Below, piece after piece: positions 55,076-63,811 of a DNA stretch of 64,000 nt (position 1 is the first letter of the stretch; each line of letters begins with the position of its first letter). Position numbers and translations under genes: made by a program. The DNA is from Priestia koreensis (GTDB lineage Bacteria > Bacillota > Bacilli > Bacillales > Bacillaceae_H). Under the pieces are notes generated by a model that was not told the DNA's origin, did no database searches, and saw only the letters and a list, made by a program, of their open reading frames with translations. The DNA lies in NCBI RefSeq assembly GCF_001274935.1, contig NZ_LILC01000023.1, positions 310,001 through 374,000 of the forward strand. The letters are read 5' to 3'.

Positions 55076-55186
55076 GTTTTCCTCTCCTTTAGATCATTTT
55101 CCATATGATCAATTGTCTTATCTATTTTCTTATCATTTTGTTCTTTCCTTACACTAGAACCTGTGAATCAACCCTATCATCTTCCC

Positions 55187-55942
55187 TTAATTTTCAGGAA
55201 TGATGTCATTAATGCAAGCTAATGCATTTAATGTTCGAGGGAAACCCATATACGGCAGACAGTGAGTCATTGCTGCAATTAACGTTTCTTTATCATTTCC
55301 CACGTTAAGATTCCCCTGTACATGTGACTTCACTTGACTTTCCGCACCTCCTAACGCGCTAATGATACACAATGTTAACAACTCTCGCATTTTTACATCT
55401 AGCCCACTGCGCGTATAAAAATCTCCAAAGCAAAAAGCTGATAGATACTCTTGTATATGCTTTTGATTTTTCGGAGCATTCTTTTGCATCGTTTGAATAA
55501 CGTCCCCAAAAATCTCTATTTGCTTAGCAAGACCCTTTTGTAGACGATTCTGTTCATTTACTGTTTTTGGACTCTCTACCGGTAACGAAATCTGATTTTC
55601 TTCAAAGATTTCGTTCACTGCCGTAATAGCATGCAACGTTTTAGGAAACCCAATATACGGAGCGCACTGATAAACAGCCTCTTTAATTTCCACAGGCGTC
55701 AGTCCGACATTTAATGCTACTTGTACATGCGCTTTTAATTGAGGAATCGTCTGATTGGTCGTTAGAACCACCAAGGTAATTAATTCACGCGCCTTGTCTT
55801 CTAAGTTACCTTCATAAAACACTTCTCCGAAAATAAAGTGGTTTAGAATGTCTTGAAATTCTGGATCTGTAACTTGTGTAGTCGGCATTCCATACCCAAA
55901 CAGCTCCGTGTATTTTTCTTTACTCTTATCAATACGGCTCAT
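55187..55942 (-). CDS. Carboxymuconolactone decarboxylase family protein, two-domain
   Basis: This 251-residue protein is a fusion of two CMD/AhpD-like domains (about 15-110 and 140-245), each with the same pattern: REL(I/L)TLxxxxxxxxxxxQxKxHVQxxLNVG and a TLxAIxxxxP(Y/F)xGFPxTLxAxxxxNxI ending. The AhpD CxxC motif is not evident, so it is not a peroxidase partner of that type. The ATG at 55942 has AGGAGG 7 nt upstream. First gene of a unit probably controlled by the divergent TetR. Confidence 0.87.
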   Translation of the reverse strand: MSRIDKSKEKYTELFGYGMPTTQVTDPEFQDILNHFIFGEVFYEGNLEDKARELITLVVLTTNQTIPQLKAHVQVALNVGLTPVEIKEAVYQCAPYIGFPKTLHAITAVNEIFEENQISLPVESPKTVNEQNRLQKGLAKQIEIFGDVIQTMQKNAPKNQKHIQEYLSAFCFGDFYTRSGLDVKMRELLTLCIISALGGAESQVKSHVQGNLNVGNDKETLIAAMTHCLPYMGFPRTLNALACINDIIPEN

Positions 55943-56003
55943 CAGCATTCCTCCTGTTACACGTACTTTTTCTATTGCTTCGACATAGCATGTCCTTGTC
56001 TAA

Positions 56004-56048
56004 AATCAACATTGATTCATTAATCAACATTGATTCATTAATCAACAT
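56004..56048. repeat. 18-bp direct repeats, probable TetR operator array
   Basis: The unit AATCAACATTGATTCATT occurs twice in exact tandem (56004-56021, 56022-56039) and then as a 9-bp partial copy (56040-56048). Each unit contains the inverted repeat AATCAA-CA-TTGATT. It lies between the CMD and TetR starts. Confidence 0.8.
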
Positions 56049-56168
56049 CTGTTTATAATTATAAAGAAAAAGAAGTGATACTCAATAATCAATGCAACGC
56101 AATTCGTTGATTACTCAACAAATTGCTATATGTTGTTGAATATCTTTTGAAAAAAGTGAGGTTTTAAC

Positions 56169-56717
56169 ATGGCGAAAGTAGACCGTAGGATACTAAAAAG
56201 CCAAGAGGCTATTAAAAAGGCAGTAACTGAATTAATGATTGATAAACGTTTTGATGATATTACGATTCAAGACATTGCGGACCGAGCAAATGTAAATCGA
56301 GGAACCATTTATCTTCACTATATGGACAAATATGATTTATTGGATAAGATGATTGAAGAACATATGGACAATCTGAGAGACCTATGCCATTCAGCAGCTG
56401 ATTTAACGTTTCAGGAAGGGAATTACATTTGGTTTGACTATTTTGAGGAACATCATCTATTCTTTTCGACTATGCTAGAAAGCAAAGGCGCTCACTATTT
56501 TCGTAGTCGCTTTTTAGACTTGGTCGTTCAAGAATTTGGCCCTGAAGTGGATACAACAAAAGGAGCGAATCACGGGCTAAGTCCTGAAATTGCAATTCAA
56601 TTCTTCTCTTCAGCAATGGTCGGAACAGTAGAATGGTGGTTTAAAAACGGCATGCATATTCCGACTAAAGTGATCGCAGAACAAACAGGGGCATTGCTTG
56701 ATCGAAACTTGGACTGA
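56169..56717 (+). CDS. TetR/AcrR family regulator
   Basis: This 182-residue protein has a TetR helix-turn-helix (SQEAIKKAVTELMIDKRFDDITIQDIADRANVNRGTIYLHYMDKYDLL) and a C-terminal TetR_C-type domain (FFSSAMVGTVEWWFKNGMHIP) seen in DhaS-like members. It is divergent from the CMD-AKR-cupin unit with an 18-bp repeat array between them, so it probably represses that unit and itself. Ligand unknown. Confidence 0.92.
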   Translation: MAKVDRRILKSQEAIKKAVTELMIDKRFDDITIQDIADRANVNRGTIYLHYMDKYDLLDKMIEEHMDNLRDLCHSAADLTFQEGNYIWFDYFEEHHLFFSTMLESKGAHYFRSRFLDLVVQEFGPEVDTTKGANHGLSPEIAIQFFSSAMVGTVEWWFKNGMHIPTKVIAEQTGALLDRNLD

Positions 56718-56729
56718 CGTCCAAGTTTC
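56704..56729 (+). terminator. Hairpin over the TetR stop codon
   Basis: An 11-bp stem (56704-56714 with 56719-56729) has the TGA stop in its 4-nt loop. The T-run after it is weak, so it may be a modest terminator. Confidence 0.5.
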
Positions 56730-56841
56730 TATTCATATCATATAAAGAGGATATTTTAGGATTTACGAGTCAATATAAGATGATCTACGGAAGGTGTTAC
56801 TCCCTGTAATGTTTGCTACAAAAAGGAATTTAACGGACTTC

Positions 56842-57276
56842 TTACCTCAAAAAGAATGGTAGTTGAATTAACCACTCTTGAAAGTCATCTGCTTCTTTTT
56901 CAATACCGCTGTTTTCATGTGAATAATAATAAACCACCTCGTTGACCTCTTCATTTGTCAGAAGGCAAAAGAAGTCACCGTTTCCGATGCTATAAAAAGG
57001 AATGAGCCCCTCCTCCCACTCTCCGTGCCGTCTTTCAATATCGTACGTACATTCGATGAAATCATTTCCGTTAGTTCGACCACTAGAAACATTTAAAATT
57101 TCACCAGGAAAATCATACTCCGCCATTAATTCAATGAAAAATCGGAACTCCCTTGAAAACCGGTGATTAAACTTTTTTTCAATTCTTATCCAATCACTTA
57201 CTGAAGGCATATCCAATTTTTTTGATTCTAGTTCTAAAATGTTGTGCAACAGATTTCGCATCTCATTTTTTGTCAT
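56842..57276 (-). CDS. SMI1/KNR4 (SUKH) family protein, likely immunity protein
   Basis: This 144-residue protein has the SUKH pattern: W..IE.KFNHRFSREFRFFIELMAEYDFPGEIL, then EGLIPFYSIGNGDFFCLL and FQEWLIQLPFFL. SUKH proteins often protect against contact-dependent or type VII toxins. It stands alone, with its own terminator region, beside the LXG locus. Which toxin it counters is unknown. Confidence 0.75.
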   Translation of the reverse strand: MTKNEMRNLLHNILELESKKLDMPSVSDWIRIEKKFNHRFSREFRFFIELMAEYDFPGEILNVSSGRTNGNDFIECTYDIERRHGEWEEGLIPFYSIGNGDFFCLLTNEEVNEVVYYYSHENSGIEKEADDFQEWLIQLPFFLR

Positions 57277-57524
57277 TATCTTCTTCTCCCTCTGGAACTC
57301 ATTCTGTTAAGGACTAACTTATTAAGAACTCGGCCGACTCTTTATAGTGAAAGTCACTTAAAATTTTCCTATTAAATGTTAACGGAAAATCCCTTACTCA
57401 TTTTTTTGTGGCATAATAGAAGAACCAGCTCTAATTTATTACGATGGATATAAAGAAGAGTCAATCGATTCGGTCTTTCCATAAATAAGGCTGAATCGAT
57501 ATTAAAACAGACGGAGGTAATGTA

Positions 57525-57866
57525 ATGATTTTATCTTTGGCGACTGATTTTATTATCCCAATCCTTATGATTACAGTGGGGGTAATTTTCACGTTCAAAC
57601 CACCACAGAATATTAATTCTTTGTACGGATACAGATCTCCTCGCTCTCAATCTTCTCAAGAAAGCTGGAACTACTCCCAAAAATTGTTGGGGACGTATTC
57701 TCTTCAACTCGGTGTTTTATTACTGTTCGTCAATATATTAGTTGCACTTCTCTCACCCTATTCATCAAATGCAACGTCGCTGCTTAATGCAATCCTTGGA
57801 ATTATTGTATTAATACTGCCTATCATTTTAATTGAAAAGAAATTAAGAGCGTTTGCTTCGCATTAA
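57525..57866 (+). CDS. SdpI/YfhL-like membrane protein, likely immunity
   Basis: This 113-residue protein has three membrane helices. The loop NINSLYGYRSPRSQSSQESWNYSQKLLG is the hallmark of the SdpI C-terminal domain; SdpI gives B. subtilis immunity to the SdpC toxin. GGAGG lies before the ATG. It stands alone between the SUKH and LXG genes on the opposite strand. Role as immunity is inferred from family and place. Confidence 0.8.
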   Translation: MILSLATDFIIPILMITVGVIFTFKPPQNINSLYGYRSPRSQSSQESWNYSQKLLGTYSLQLGVLLLFVNILVALLSPYSSNATSLLNAILGIIVLILPIILIEKKLRAFASH

Positions 57867-57995
57867 CTTTACCCCACTGCTATAGACAACAAAAGTATGG
57901 TGTCATGTAAAATATCGTTCAATTATATGTTTGAATCTTATGTCATGCGCTTACCTCTCTAATGATTTATTTAGCAATAACACGATGTCCTAACA

Positions 57996-58030
57996 AAGAA
58001 GAGTAAGTCCTGCAGGACTTACTCTTTTTT
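57996..58030. terminator. Terminator of the LXG operon (bidirectional)
   Basis: AAGAGTAAGTCC pairs perfectly with GGACTTACTCTT (57999-58010, 58015-58026), with A- and T-runs on either side. Confidence 0.9.
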
Positions 58031-58039
58031 GTTAAACCA

Positions 58040-58318
58040 TTATTGTGTTTTTTCTTGATTGACACCTTCTAAAAACTCTTGGAAATTTCGCTCATCCTCG
58101 TCCTCATATCCCTTAAAAATAATGTGTTCAATAGCTTCTTCATTAAACACATACGTATATTCCTGATTAATAAATCCCTCTGGAAAAGGCACAGCGAGAT
58201 AATCAAAAATTTCATCATCTCCCTCAAGAGACATTTGCTTTCTGCCGTAAATGACAAGTTTTTTTTCCCCGCCTTTTAGCAGTACAACGGAACCATTTGG
58301 TAATAATAGATTAGACAT
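58040..58318 (-). CDS. DUF4176 domain protein of the LXG locus
   Basis: This 92-residue protein has the DUF4176 pattern (LLPNGSVVLLKGGEKKLVIYGR, FDYLAVPFPEGF, FNEEAIEHIIFKGY). DUF4176 genes are regular companions of LXG toxin loci in Firmicutes; their role is unclear. The ATG at 58318 overlaps the stop of the upstream membrane protein gene by 8 bp, so translation is coupled. Last gene of the unit. Confidence 0.85.
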   Translation of the reverse strand: MSNLLLPNGSVVLLKGGEKKLVIYGRKQMSLEGDDEIFDYLAVPFPEGFINQEYTYVFNEEAIEHIIFKGYEDEDERNFQEFLEGVNQEKTQ

Positions 58319-59036
58319 TTTTCGTGCGCCTCTTTGCCATTTTTTTGTTTTTTCTTTCATTATTTAAGCGTTTTACTAAATGTCGGTTTTGTAACATAAA
58401 CCAACACTGAGATAAAAATTTCGCACCCATATAAACAAAGAATATAGCTAAAAATTGATACATAAATGTCATGAACAATTGCAAAAAATACTGGTTGCCC
58501 GCTAGTAAAAATTGTACAACTACATATCCTAAAGGTCCTCCAAAAAAAATCCATGGCCCAACTGGAAGAGATGCCTTATTTTTTTTTGTAACAGGCGGCT
58601 CTATTTTATAGTTTTTAGATTGAATATAGATAAACACATACCAGCTCACTAAAAAGAAAAACGCTGCAACTATATAATAAATGACTGATGAAACACCTGC
58701 TGTTTTAGCTATTTGAAGCGACGTTATAAAATAGGCCATGGCTCCTACAAAACCGGCAAACCCTAAATACAATGTCGTCAAATACTTAAAATTCTCTTCT
58801 CTCGTTAGCAGGACACGAAAATTGAGAATGACTAAAAGTCCTACTAGTGAGGACACAATGTAAAGAGTCACTTTGTTTTGAAATAATACTAATGGCCCTA
58901 GGGTCAATAAGCCAATGAGAACAAACGTGACAAAGAATGTTGTAAATTTAAACCGCATAAATGTATTGTCATATATGAGCTGTCCTAATAAATGACGTGG
59001 AATATCTTTGCGGTCTGCATTGGGATTCAATTTCAT
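58311..59036 (-). CDS. Polytopic membrane protein of the LXG locus, candidate immunity protein
   Basis: This 241-residue protein has about six hydrophobic segments and a strongly basic C-terminus. It lies 18 bp after the LXG toxin gene. For LXG toxins that attack membranes the cognate immunity protein is a membrane protein, so this is the best immunity candidate in the unit. GAGGTGAT precedes the ATG. Its last 45 residues recur in the remnant at 37659-37916. Family name not recognised. Confidence 0.7.
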   Translation of the reverse strand: MKLNPNADRKDIPRHLLGQLIYDNTFMRFKFTTFFVTFVLIGLLTLGPLVLFQNKVTLYIVSSLVGLLVILNFRVLLTREENFKYLTTLYLGFAGFVGAMAYFITSLQIAKTAGVSSVIYYIVAAFFFLVSWYVFIYIQSKNYKIEPPVTKKNKASLPVGPWIFFGGPLGYVVVQFLLAGNQYFLQLFMTFMYQFLAIFFVYMGAKFLSQCWFMLQNRHLVKRLNNERKNKKMAKRRTKNV

Positions 59037-59054
59037 CTTCTATATCACCTCTTA

Positions 59055-60482
59055 TTATTTCCACCAACTGCTAATTGTTTTTAAGCCTTTACACACTCCG
59101 TCTTTGGCCAAATCAGAAAGACTTTTCTTTTCTTTCCCCACTTTTGCTTTTAACCCTTCAGTAAAATAAGTAAAAGCTGTGGCTGCGACAAACCCTACTC
59201 CTGCTCCTACTAATAATGGTGCACCTACAGTTCCCACTGCCAGCGCAGTAGCTGCGCCAGCAATTGCCATCCCAGCTGCACCCATACCAATATCAACAAC
59301 TGCATCTCCAACAATTCGCTCAGCAGATTCTCCATTTTGAATATTTTCTTTCATATCCAAGCCCGTAGTTACACCTACTGTAAGCCAAGCAGGACCCGTT
59401 TTTAAACTTGCCTTTGCTCCTTCAAGAGCATCAACATACTGAGCAACTTTCAAATTTTTAAGAGTGCCTCTCTTTCTTTGACTATCAATATAAGTCTTGT
59501 CATACTTTTTCCCTTTAATCTCCAAGTGTCTCCCCTGTTTAATTTTATACGAAACTGTTTTTTTGTCAGTTCTTGGGTTTATGTAGGTTGATTTTTTTAC
59601 CCTTACACCCATATTCTTTTGTTGCCAAGCTTCCTTCATATCCTTCATATCCATACTAAGGCCCATTGAATTTCCAATAGATCCAATAGGTGCTAAGAGA
59701 TCTAGACTAACCATATCATTATCGCTTAAAGGTATATCCTCTAAAAACGCTTTTGTATCTTTAAGCTTTTTCATAGCATCTGTTTCCATTAGTTGATTTC
59801 TCAATTCATTTTTTGCACCACTAATAGGCTCAGATTCTTGCTTGTCTTCTTGCTTCTTAGTTTTAGTGAGATAGGTTGTAATCGTTGAAGACCCGCCCGT
59901 AAATCCATTTTTAAGTACGTTAATGTGCTTAAGGAGAGCTGTTGCATCATTACTTGTTCCACCCAACGCGTTCGTTTGTTCACTATCTAGCGTATGTAAG
60001 TCTTCAATCGTTTTCGTTATTTTTTTCACGCAAGCATTCATTTCAGAGTGAAATTCTGTTTGATCAGGTACGCTTAAAGAAAGAATTTCGCTTATTTTAG
60101 CAATAGAGGTACTAACTTCTTCAGCAAAAGCATCTATTTTCTGATCCATTTTTTTTAGACCGTTTTGAAGATCAGTGTGTAAGAATCCTTCTACAACGAC
60201 TCCACTTTCATCCGACTCAAAGCCTTTAACTGCAGACTTCAGTTCAGTTAAGTTCGATTCATAAGTAGCTAAAAGCGCTTCATACATTACAAGAAATGTT
60301 CCGTGACATTCTTGGTAGAAGGCTCGAATCGAGTTACCTCCGCTACCTTTCAACTCATCTTCTAATCCTATAATGGCTTGAATACTTTTAGCAACTGTCT
60401 TTAGTTGTATACGACTTAATTTAATAGTTTTTAGTGTAGCCTCAATTCCGCTAATAAGTGATTCGTTTTGTAACGTTTTCAT
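59055..60482 (-). CDS. LXG-domain type VII secretion toxin with glycine-rich hydrophobic C-terminus
   Basis: This 475-residue protein has an N-terminal LXG helical domain (about 1-210; the region with GLEDELKGSGGNSIRAFYQECH is typical) for secretion by the YukE/EssC system. The C-terminal part has IKQGRHLEIKGKKYD and a long Gly/Ala-rich hydrophobic hairpin (VDIGMGAAGMAIAGAATALAVG... about 395-440), then a basic amphipathic tail. No nuclease or deaminase motif is visible; the glycine-zipper hairpin resembles pore-forming LXG toxins such as TelE, so membrane damage is the likely activity. Its two partners lie directly upstream, the candidate immunity protein downstream. Confidence 0.85.
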   Translation of the reverse strand: MKTLQNESLISGIEATLKTIKLSRIQLKTVAKSIQAIIGLEDELKGSGGNSIRAFYQECHGTFLVMYEALLATYESNLTELKSAVKGFESDESGVVVEGFLHTDLQNGLKKMDQKIDAFAEEVSTSIAKISEILSLSVPDQTEFHSEMNACVKKITKTIEDLHTLDSEQTNALGGTSNDATALLKHINVLKNGFTGGSSTITTYLTKTKKQEDKQESEPISGAKNELRNQLMETDAMKKLKDTKAFLEDIPLSDNDMVSLDLLAPIGSIGNSMGLSMDMKDMKEAWQQKNMGVRVKKSTYINPRTDKKTVSYKIKQGRHLEIKGKKYDKTYIDSQRKRGTLKNLKVAQYVDALEGAKASLKTGPAWLTVGVTTGLDMKENIQNGESAERIVGDAVVDIGMGAAGMAIAGAATALAVGTVGAPLLVGAGVGFVAATAFTYFTEGLKAKVGKEKKSLSDLAKDGVCKGLKTISSWWK

Positions 60483-60508
60483 CCCTACCTTGTACCTCTC
60501 CCTTGTAT

Positions 60509-60787
60509 TTATTCCGCCCTCATATCTGTAGAAAGACGTTGGTCTGCCTCTTTCATTTTGTCGATTGCTTGTGACGTTAATTTTGCATGTTGTACTAAAA
60601 GTGTCTGATAGGTTGATACAATCGTTTGCAAATCTGCATTAATTGAGTTAATTTTATTAACCAGATCCATTGTGTTTCCATTTCCAATGTGAAAAGGGTA
60701 TTTAGCTGTAAATTCTTGGCCGGCTGCTTCTAACTCGCTAATAGATTTTTCAACGATGGCATAATTAACTTTAATTTCTTTGCTCAT
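60509..60787 (-). CDS. YwqI-like (DUF5344) LXG partner protein
   Basis: This 92-residue all-helical protein (VEKSISELEAAGQEFTAKYP, then INSINADLQTIVSTYQTLLVQHAKLTSQAIDKM) is of WXG100-like size and layout and matches YwqI/DUF5344. Such proteins bind the LXG domain and help export. Its ATG overlaps the upstream stop by 4 bp, and AAAAGGAG lies upstream. Confidence 0.85.
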   Translation of the reverse strand: MSKEIKVNYAIVEKSISELEAAGQEFTAKYPFHIGNGNTMDLVNKINSINADLQTIVSTYQTLLVQHAKLTSQAIDKMKEADQRLSTDMRAE

Positions 60788-61182
60788 AATTTGGAAACTC
60801 CTTTTGAAACATTCAATTTCTCTAATTCTTTTTGCTCATTTAATTCTTGCTGAGCATGCATAATGCTTGCTTGCAAACTTGCAATCTCTTGCTGTATTTC
60901 AGTTATTTTTTGAGAAATTGAGGTAATAAGCTCACTCACTTTCTCTCCTGTAAGTTCTATATAAGCAGCCTGAAAGCCATCTCTTCTAATATTGTCAAAT
61001 TGAGTAGCTAATGTACCATGCCATGTGGACGCTGATAATGCTGGGTCCATACATTCATCAGCCATTTCTCCATAATCCGATTTAATTTCAATTAGTTCGG
61101 TCTTACAAATATTCAACTTTTCTATATACTTCCTCTTAATATCTACTTGCGATTGCAAATACGCTATGTATTGCTCAGTCAC
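60784..61182 (-). CDS. YwqH-like (DUF5082) LXG partner protein
   Basis: This 132-residue coiled-coil protein is similar in layout to YwqH/DUF5082: a long N-terminal helix, a WHG-type turn (SASTWHGTLATQFDN) and a C-terminal coiled coil (ITEIQQEIASLQASIMHAQQELNEQKELEKL). It starts at a GTG at 61182. First gene of the LXG unit; with the YwqI-like protein it probably forms a complex with the LXG domain for secretion. Confidence 0.85.
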   Translation of the reverse strand: MTEQYIAYLQSQVDIKRKYIEKLNICKTELIEIKSDYGEMADECMDPALSASTWHGTLATQFDNIRRDGFQAAYIELTGEKVSELITSISQKITEIQQEIASLQASIMHAQQELNEQKELEKLNVSKGVSKL

Positions 61183-61843
61183 CTATTTACACCTACTTTA
61201 CATTCGTCTTGTCTACCCTTTTATTATATGCCCTAGTTATAATTTCCTCATTGAATAACAAGTTACGGCTATTTTCTTTATCTATAACTATTAGGGTAAC
61301 ACGTATAAAAAAAAGATGAATAAGCATTTTTTCCTTATATTCCCTAATTTTCAAAATGACTTTTTTACTAAAAATGCTTATTTGTGCATTTAATTGTTAA
61401 GCACTTGTTCTCTAGCATAAAACTTTCCAAATTGTGAACTACTTTGTGTAATAACTATAAAAAAAAAGCCACTAAATCTTTCCGCATGCAGCAGGTGCTA
61501 ATTTGGCATGAATTAAGAAAAATATATCTATGAACCAAATCTTTTTCCGGCAATTCTACTATCTAAACTACCCTTTTAACAACCGAAAAAACCTAAATAT
61601 TTACATTCCAACCATAACCTAATAATTACAAGATATACAAATTATTCAAAGAGTCAATACGACTTTTAGTAATTGCTATCATTTACAACAAGACTTTTGA
61701 TATATATTTTTGCAATAAATGCAATTAAATTAACTATTTACATCTATTACAGAAAAACACAAAATTAGTTTACTATTACAGTAAAGATGGATATTGTTGT
61801 TTTTTGAACTGATATTTTGTGTTTCTCCAATCTCATCAAATAA
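61183..61843. other. AT-rich 660-bp region upstream of the LXG operon
   Basis: No coding frame is credible. It must hold the LXG operon promoter; a TATAAT on the minus strand lies near 61230 without a good -35. A perfect 13-bp inverted repeat (61319-61331 with 61370-61382) with a 38-bp centre is the only structured element seen. Confidence 0.5.
61319..61382. repeat. 13-bp inverted repeat upstream of the LXG operon
   Basis: AATAAGCATTTTT at 61319-61331 is repeated in inverse at 61370-61382. It could be a regulator site or a cruciform element; the high AT content makes chance possible. Confidence 0.45.
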
Positions 61844-62137
61844 TCAAATCTCTGTGTCTGTATCATCATTCGCAACAATTATTTCTATAGGCTGATCTAT
61901 TAAAGCAATAGCCTGTTCATGAATCGTAATTAATGTTTGAATGCTCGTATGAATACGCTCCTTATAAAAATCTACCTCAACCAAATCAAAATCTGTTTCA
62001 TAATAGTTCCGGTCTTCATATTTATAACGACTTACTTCTATTTTCTCATCATAGTGCTCTTTGAATAGGTCACAGACTGCTTTTATCTCCTGCACACTTA
62101 ATTCATGATTTGAAAGACATGTATTAACCAATTTCAT
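61844..62137 (-). CDS. Small acidic protein of unknown family near the LXG locus
   Basis: This 97-residue acidic protein (MKLVNTCLSNHELSVQEIKAVCDLFKEHYDEKIEV..., ending DDTDTEI) starts at an ATG at 62137 with GGTGG upstream. No membrane segment. It lies 39 bp after another small acidic gene and both may be immunity-type proteins, as expected at the edge of a toxin locus. Family not recognised. Confidence 0.55.
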   Translation of the reverse strand: MKLVNTCLSNHELSVQEIKAVCDLFKEHYDEKIEVSRYKYEDRNYYETDFDLVEVDFYKERIHTSIQTLITIHEQAIALIDQPIEIIVANDDTDTEI

Positions 62138-62175
62138 AATTTCCACCGTATTTCTTACCTTTTTTATTCACTTCT

Positions 62176-62574
62176 TTAAAAAGCACGATCATACAAGCTA
62201 CACTTTACTTCAGCTAATAAGTCGTTTAGCCGTGTTTTTTCCGGATTTATTTCCACTTCTTTTTTGACGTTTTCCTCCAGGTAATGATAAAACGTTTTAA
62301 AATCTAAAAAAGCCAGCTGTTCTATCTCCACGGCTGGATAACCTAGCTCAATCAAAACATGTTTGTCATCTAAAGGTCTAGGTAAATGTGCCGAATCAAA
62401 GTCATCTAAATCGGAATGAAAAAAGGCAAATATGATTTCTTGTCCATAGCCTTCTCTTGCAGCAAAGCATTTTAATGCCACTTCTAAATATGTTCCATTT
62501 ATAAAATCAAAATAGATAGACATTAAATGATCAATATCTTCTTTGCGTTCCTGTAGCTCATATTTTCTATTCAC
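62176..62574 (-). CDS. Hypothetical immunity-like protein
   Basis: This 132-residue acidic protein starts at a GTG with AAAGGGGG upstream. The sequence (LMSIYFDFINGTYLEVALKCFAAREG, then IELGYPAVEIEQLAFLDFKTFYHYLEENVKKEV) has the look of CdiI-like or other polymorphic-toxin immunity proteins, but I cannot name a family. First gene of a pair upstream of the LXG operon. Confidence 0.6.
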   Translation of the reverse strand: MNRKYELQERKEDIDHLMSIYFDFINGTYLEVALKCFAAREGYGQEIIFAFFHSDLDDFDSAHLPRPLDDKHVLIELGYPAVEIEQLAFLDFKTFYHYLEENVKKEVEINPEKTRLNDLLAEVKCSLYDRAF

Positions 62575-62710
62575 TATTCTCTTCCCCCTTTCGTTAGTTT
62601 ATTAGCGCTCAGACCATTAGCATCAAGTAGGTATTTTCAATCCGTAATATTGAATATTCTTCCAAATAACATATAATGATATAATTAACAATAATTTAGG
62701 AGGAGAGAAG

Positions 62711-63187
62711 ATGGCGTTAACGTTTCGAAGATCAACTTTAGAAGATATAGAATGCTTGCTTCCCATCCAAAAAGCCTCTTTTCAAGAAGACTTAGAAAAA
62801 TACGAGGATGTGGAAACAAATCCTGCTTGTGAAACAGATGAAAAACTAGCGGAAAACATTAGAAAATACCATCACTTTACGATTTTAGACGATGATACGA
62901 TAATTGGTGCAATGGATGTAAGAGGTAACGATGAGCGGATGCATATTAGCAAGGTGTTCATTTCTCCTTCTCATCAAAACAAAGGAGCTGGTACGGCTAC
63001 TCTTCAATTTCTAGAGGCGAAATTTTCCGATGTGAAATTATGGACTTTGTATACCCCTTATTTAAGCTTTCGAAATCACTATTTTTATGAGAAATTTGGA
63101 TATAAAAAAACGAAAGAAGTTCAGGTTACAGCCAAACTCGTTCTGTTTAAATACGAAAAATTACCCGTAGTTCCTCTACTAGACTAA
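62711..63187 (+). CDS. GNAT family N-acetyltransferase
   Basis: This 158-residue GNAT enzyme has LTFRRSTLEDIECLLPIQKASF at the start and the acetyl-CoA motif in ISKVFISPSHQNKGAGTATLQFLEAKF, followed by NHYFYEKFGYKKTKEV. AGGAGGAG precedes the ATG. Single gene; acceptor unknown. Confidence 0.92.
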   Translation: MALTFRRSTLEDIECLLPIQKASFQEDLEKYEDVETNPACETDEKLAENIRKYHHFTILDDDTIIGAMDVRGNDERMHISKVFISPSHQNKGAGTATLQFLEAKFSDVKLWTLYTPYLSFRNHYFYEKFGYKKTKEVQVTAKLVLFKYEKLPVVPLLD

Positions 63188-63245
63188 CAACACGTGAACA
63201 ATAAGGGCCATTGAGGAATGGCTCTATTTACGTTGATACAGACAA

Positions 63246-63413
63246 TCAACTGTGTCTACGAGTTATAAGGTAATTATAAAAATGGATACCTTTCAAACTT
63301 TCATTTATCCCCTGTTCACCAAACATTAAAAATACATTACTCATTCGATCAATTCTTCCTTCTACTCTTTGATCCATTAATTCATAAAAATCTAAAAAAA
63401 TGCTCATATCCAT
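63246..63413 (-). CDS. Possible small protein or remnant, 55 residues
   Basis: A frame from ATG at 63413 reads MDMSIFLDFYELMDQRVEGR... with a protein-like residue mix and ends at TGA. No ribosome site is visible and the frame is open for a further 13 codons upstream without a start, so a truncated gene is at least as likely. Confidence 0.4.
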   Translation of the reverse strand: MDMSIFLDFYELMDQRVEGRIDRMSNVFLMFGEQGINESLKGIHFYNYLITRRHS

Positions 63414-63734
63414 GTTATGCGTAGTATAGAGTCTAAAAAAATATATTCTTATGTCTTACTTTGTATTTACAATTAGCTTACATTCACCACTTAATTCACT
63501 TAACAATCTTCAACCTCAATCCATATAAATGTTTACTTATTTATCAATCTCTTAAACAAGCGTTTGCTACAAATTATAGATTAACTCATTATCACCCTTT
63601 TATATCTGTTTGTTCCACCAGTGATTTATCAGTTCTACCTCGGGAAAAGTGCGTCTATCACATCTATGATAGCGTATGGTTAATGACATCGAGAATGGAT
63701 TAACTATTCCGGTGTAACCTGTCTGTAGAACATT

Positions 63735-63770
63735 AAAACCCCCGAACTAATTTCTCCGTTCGGGGGTTTT
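63735..63770 (-). terminator. Terminator of the sortase gene
   Basis: AAAACCCCCGAAC pairs perfectly with GTTCGGGGGTTTT (63735-63747, 63758-63770), about 40 bp after the sortase stop codon on the minus strand. Confidence 0.9.
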
Positions 63771-63811
63771 CTTGATGCACTATCAGTTTCTCAACATCAT
63801 GCTGCGGGGTT

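Noticed and set aside
56004-56048. 18-bp direct repeats as iterons or attachment site
   Set aside because: No replication or integrase gene is near; position between a TetR gene and its likely target fits an operator.
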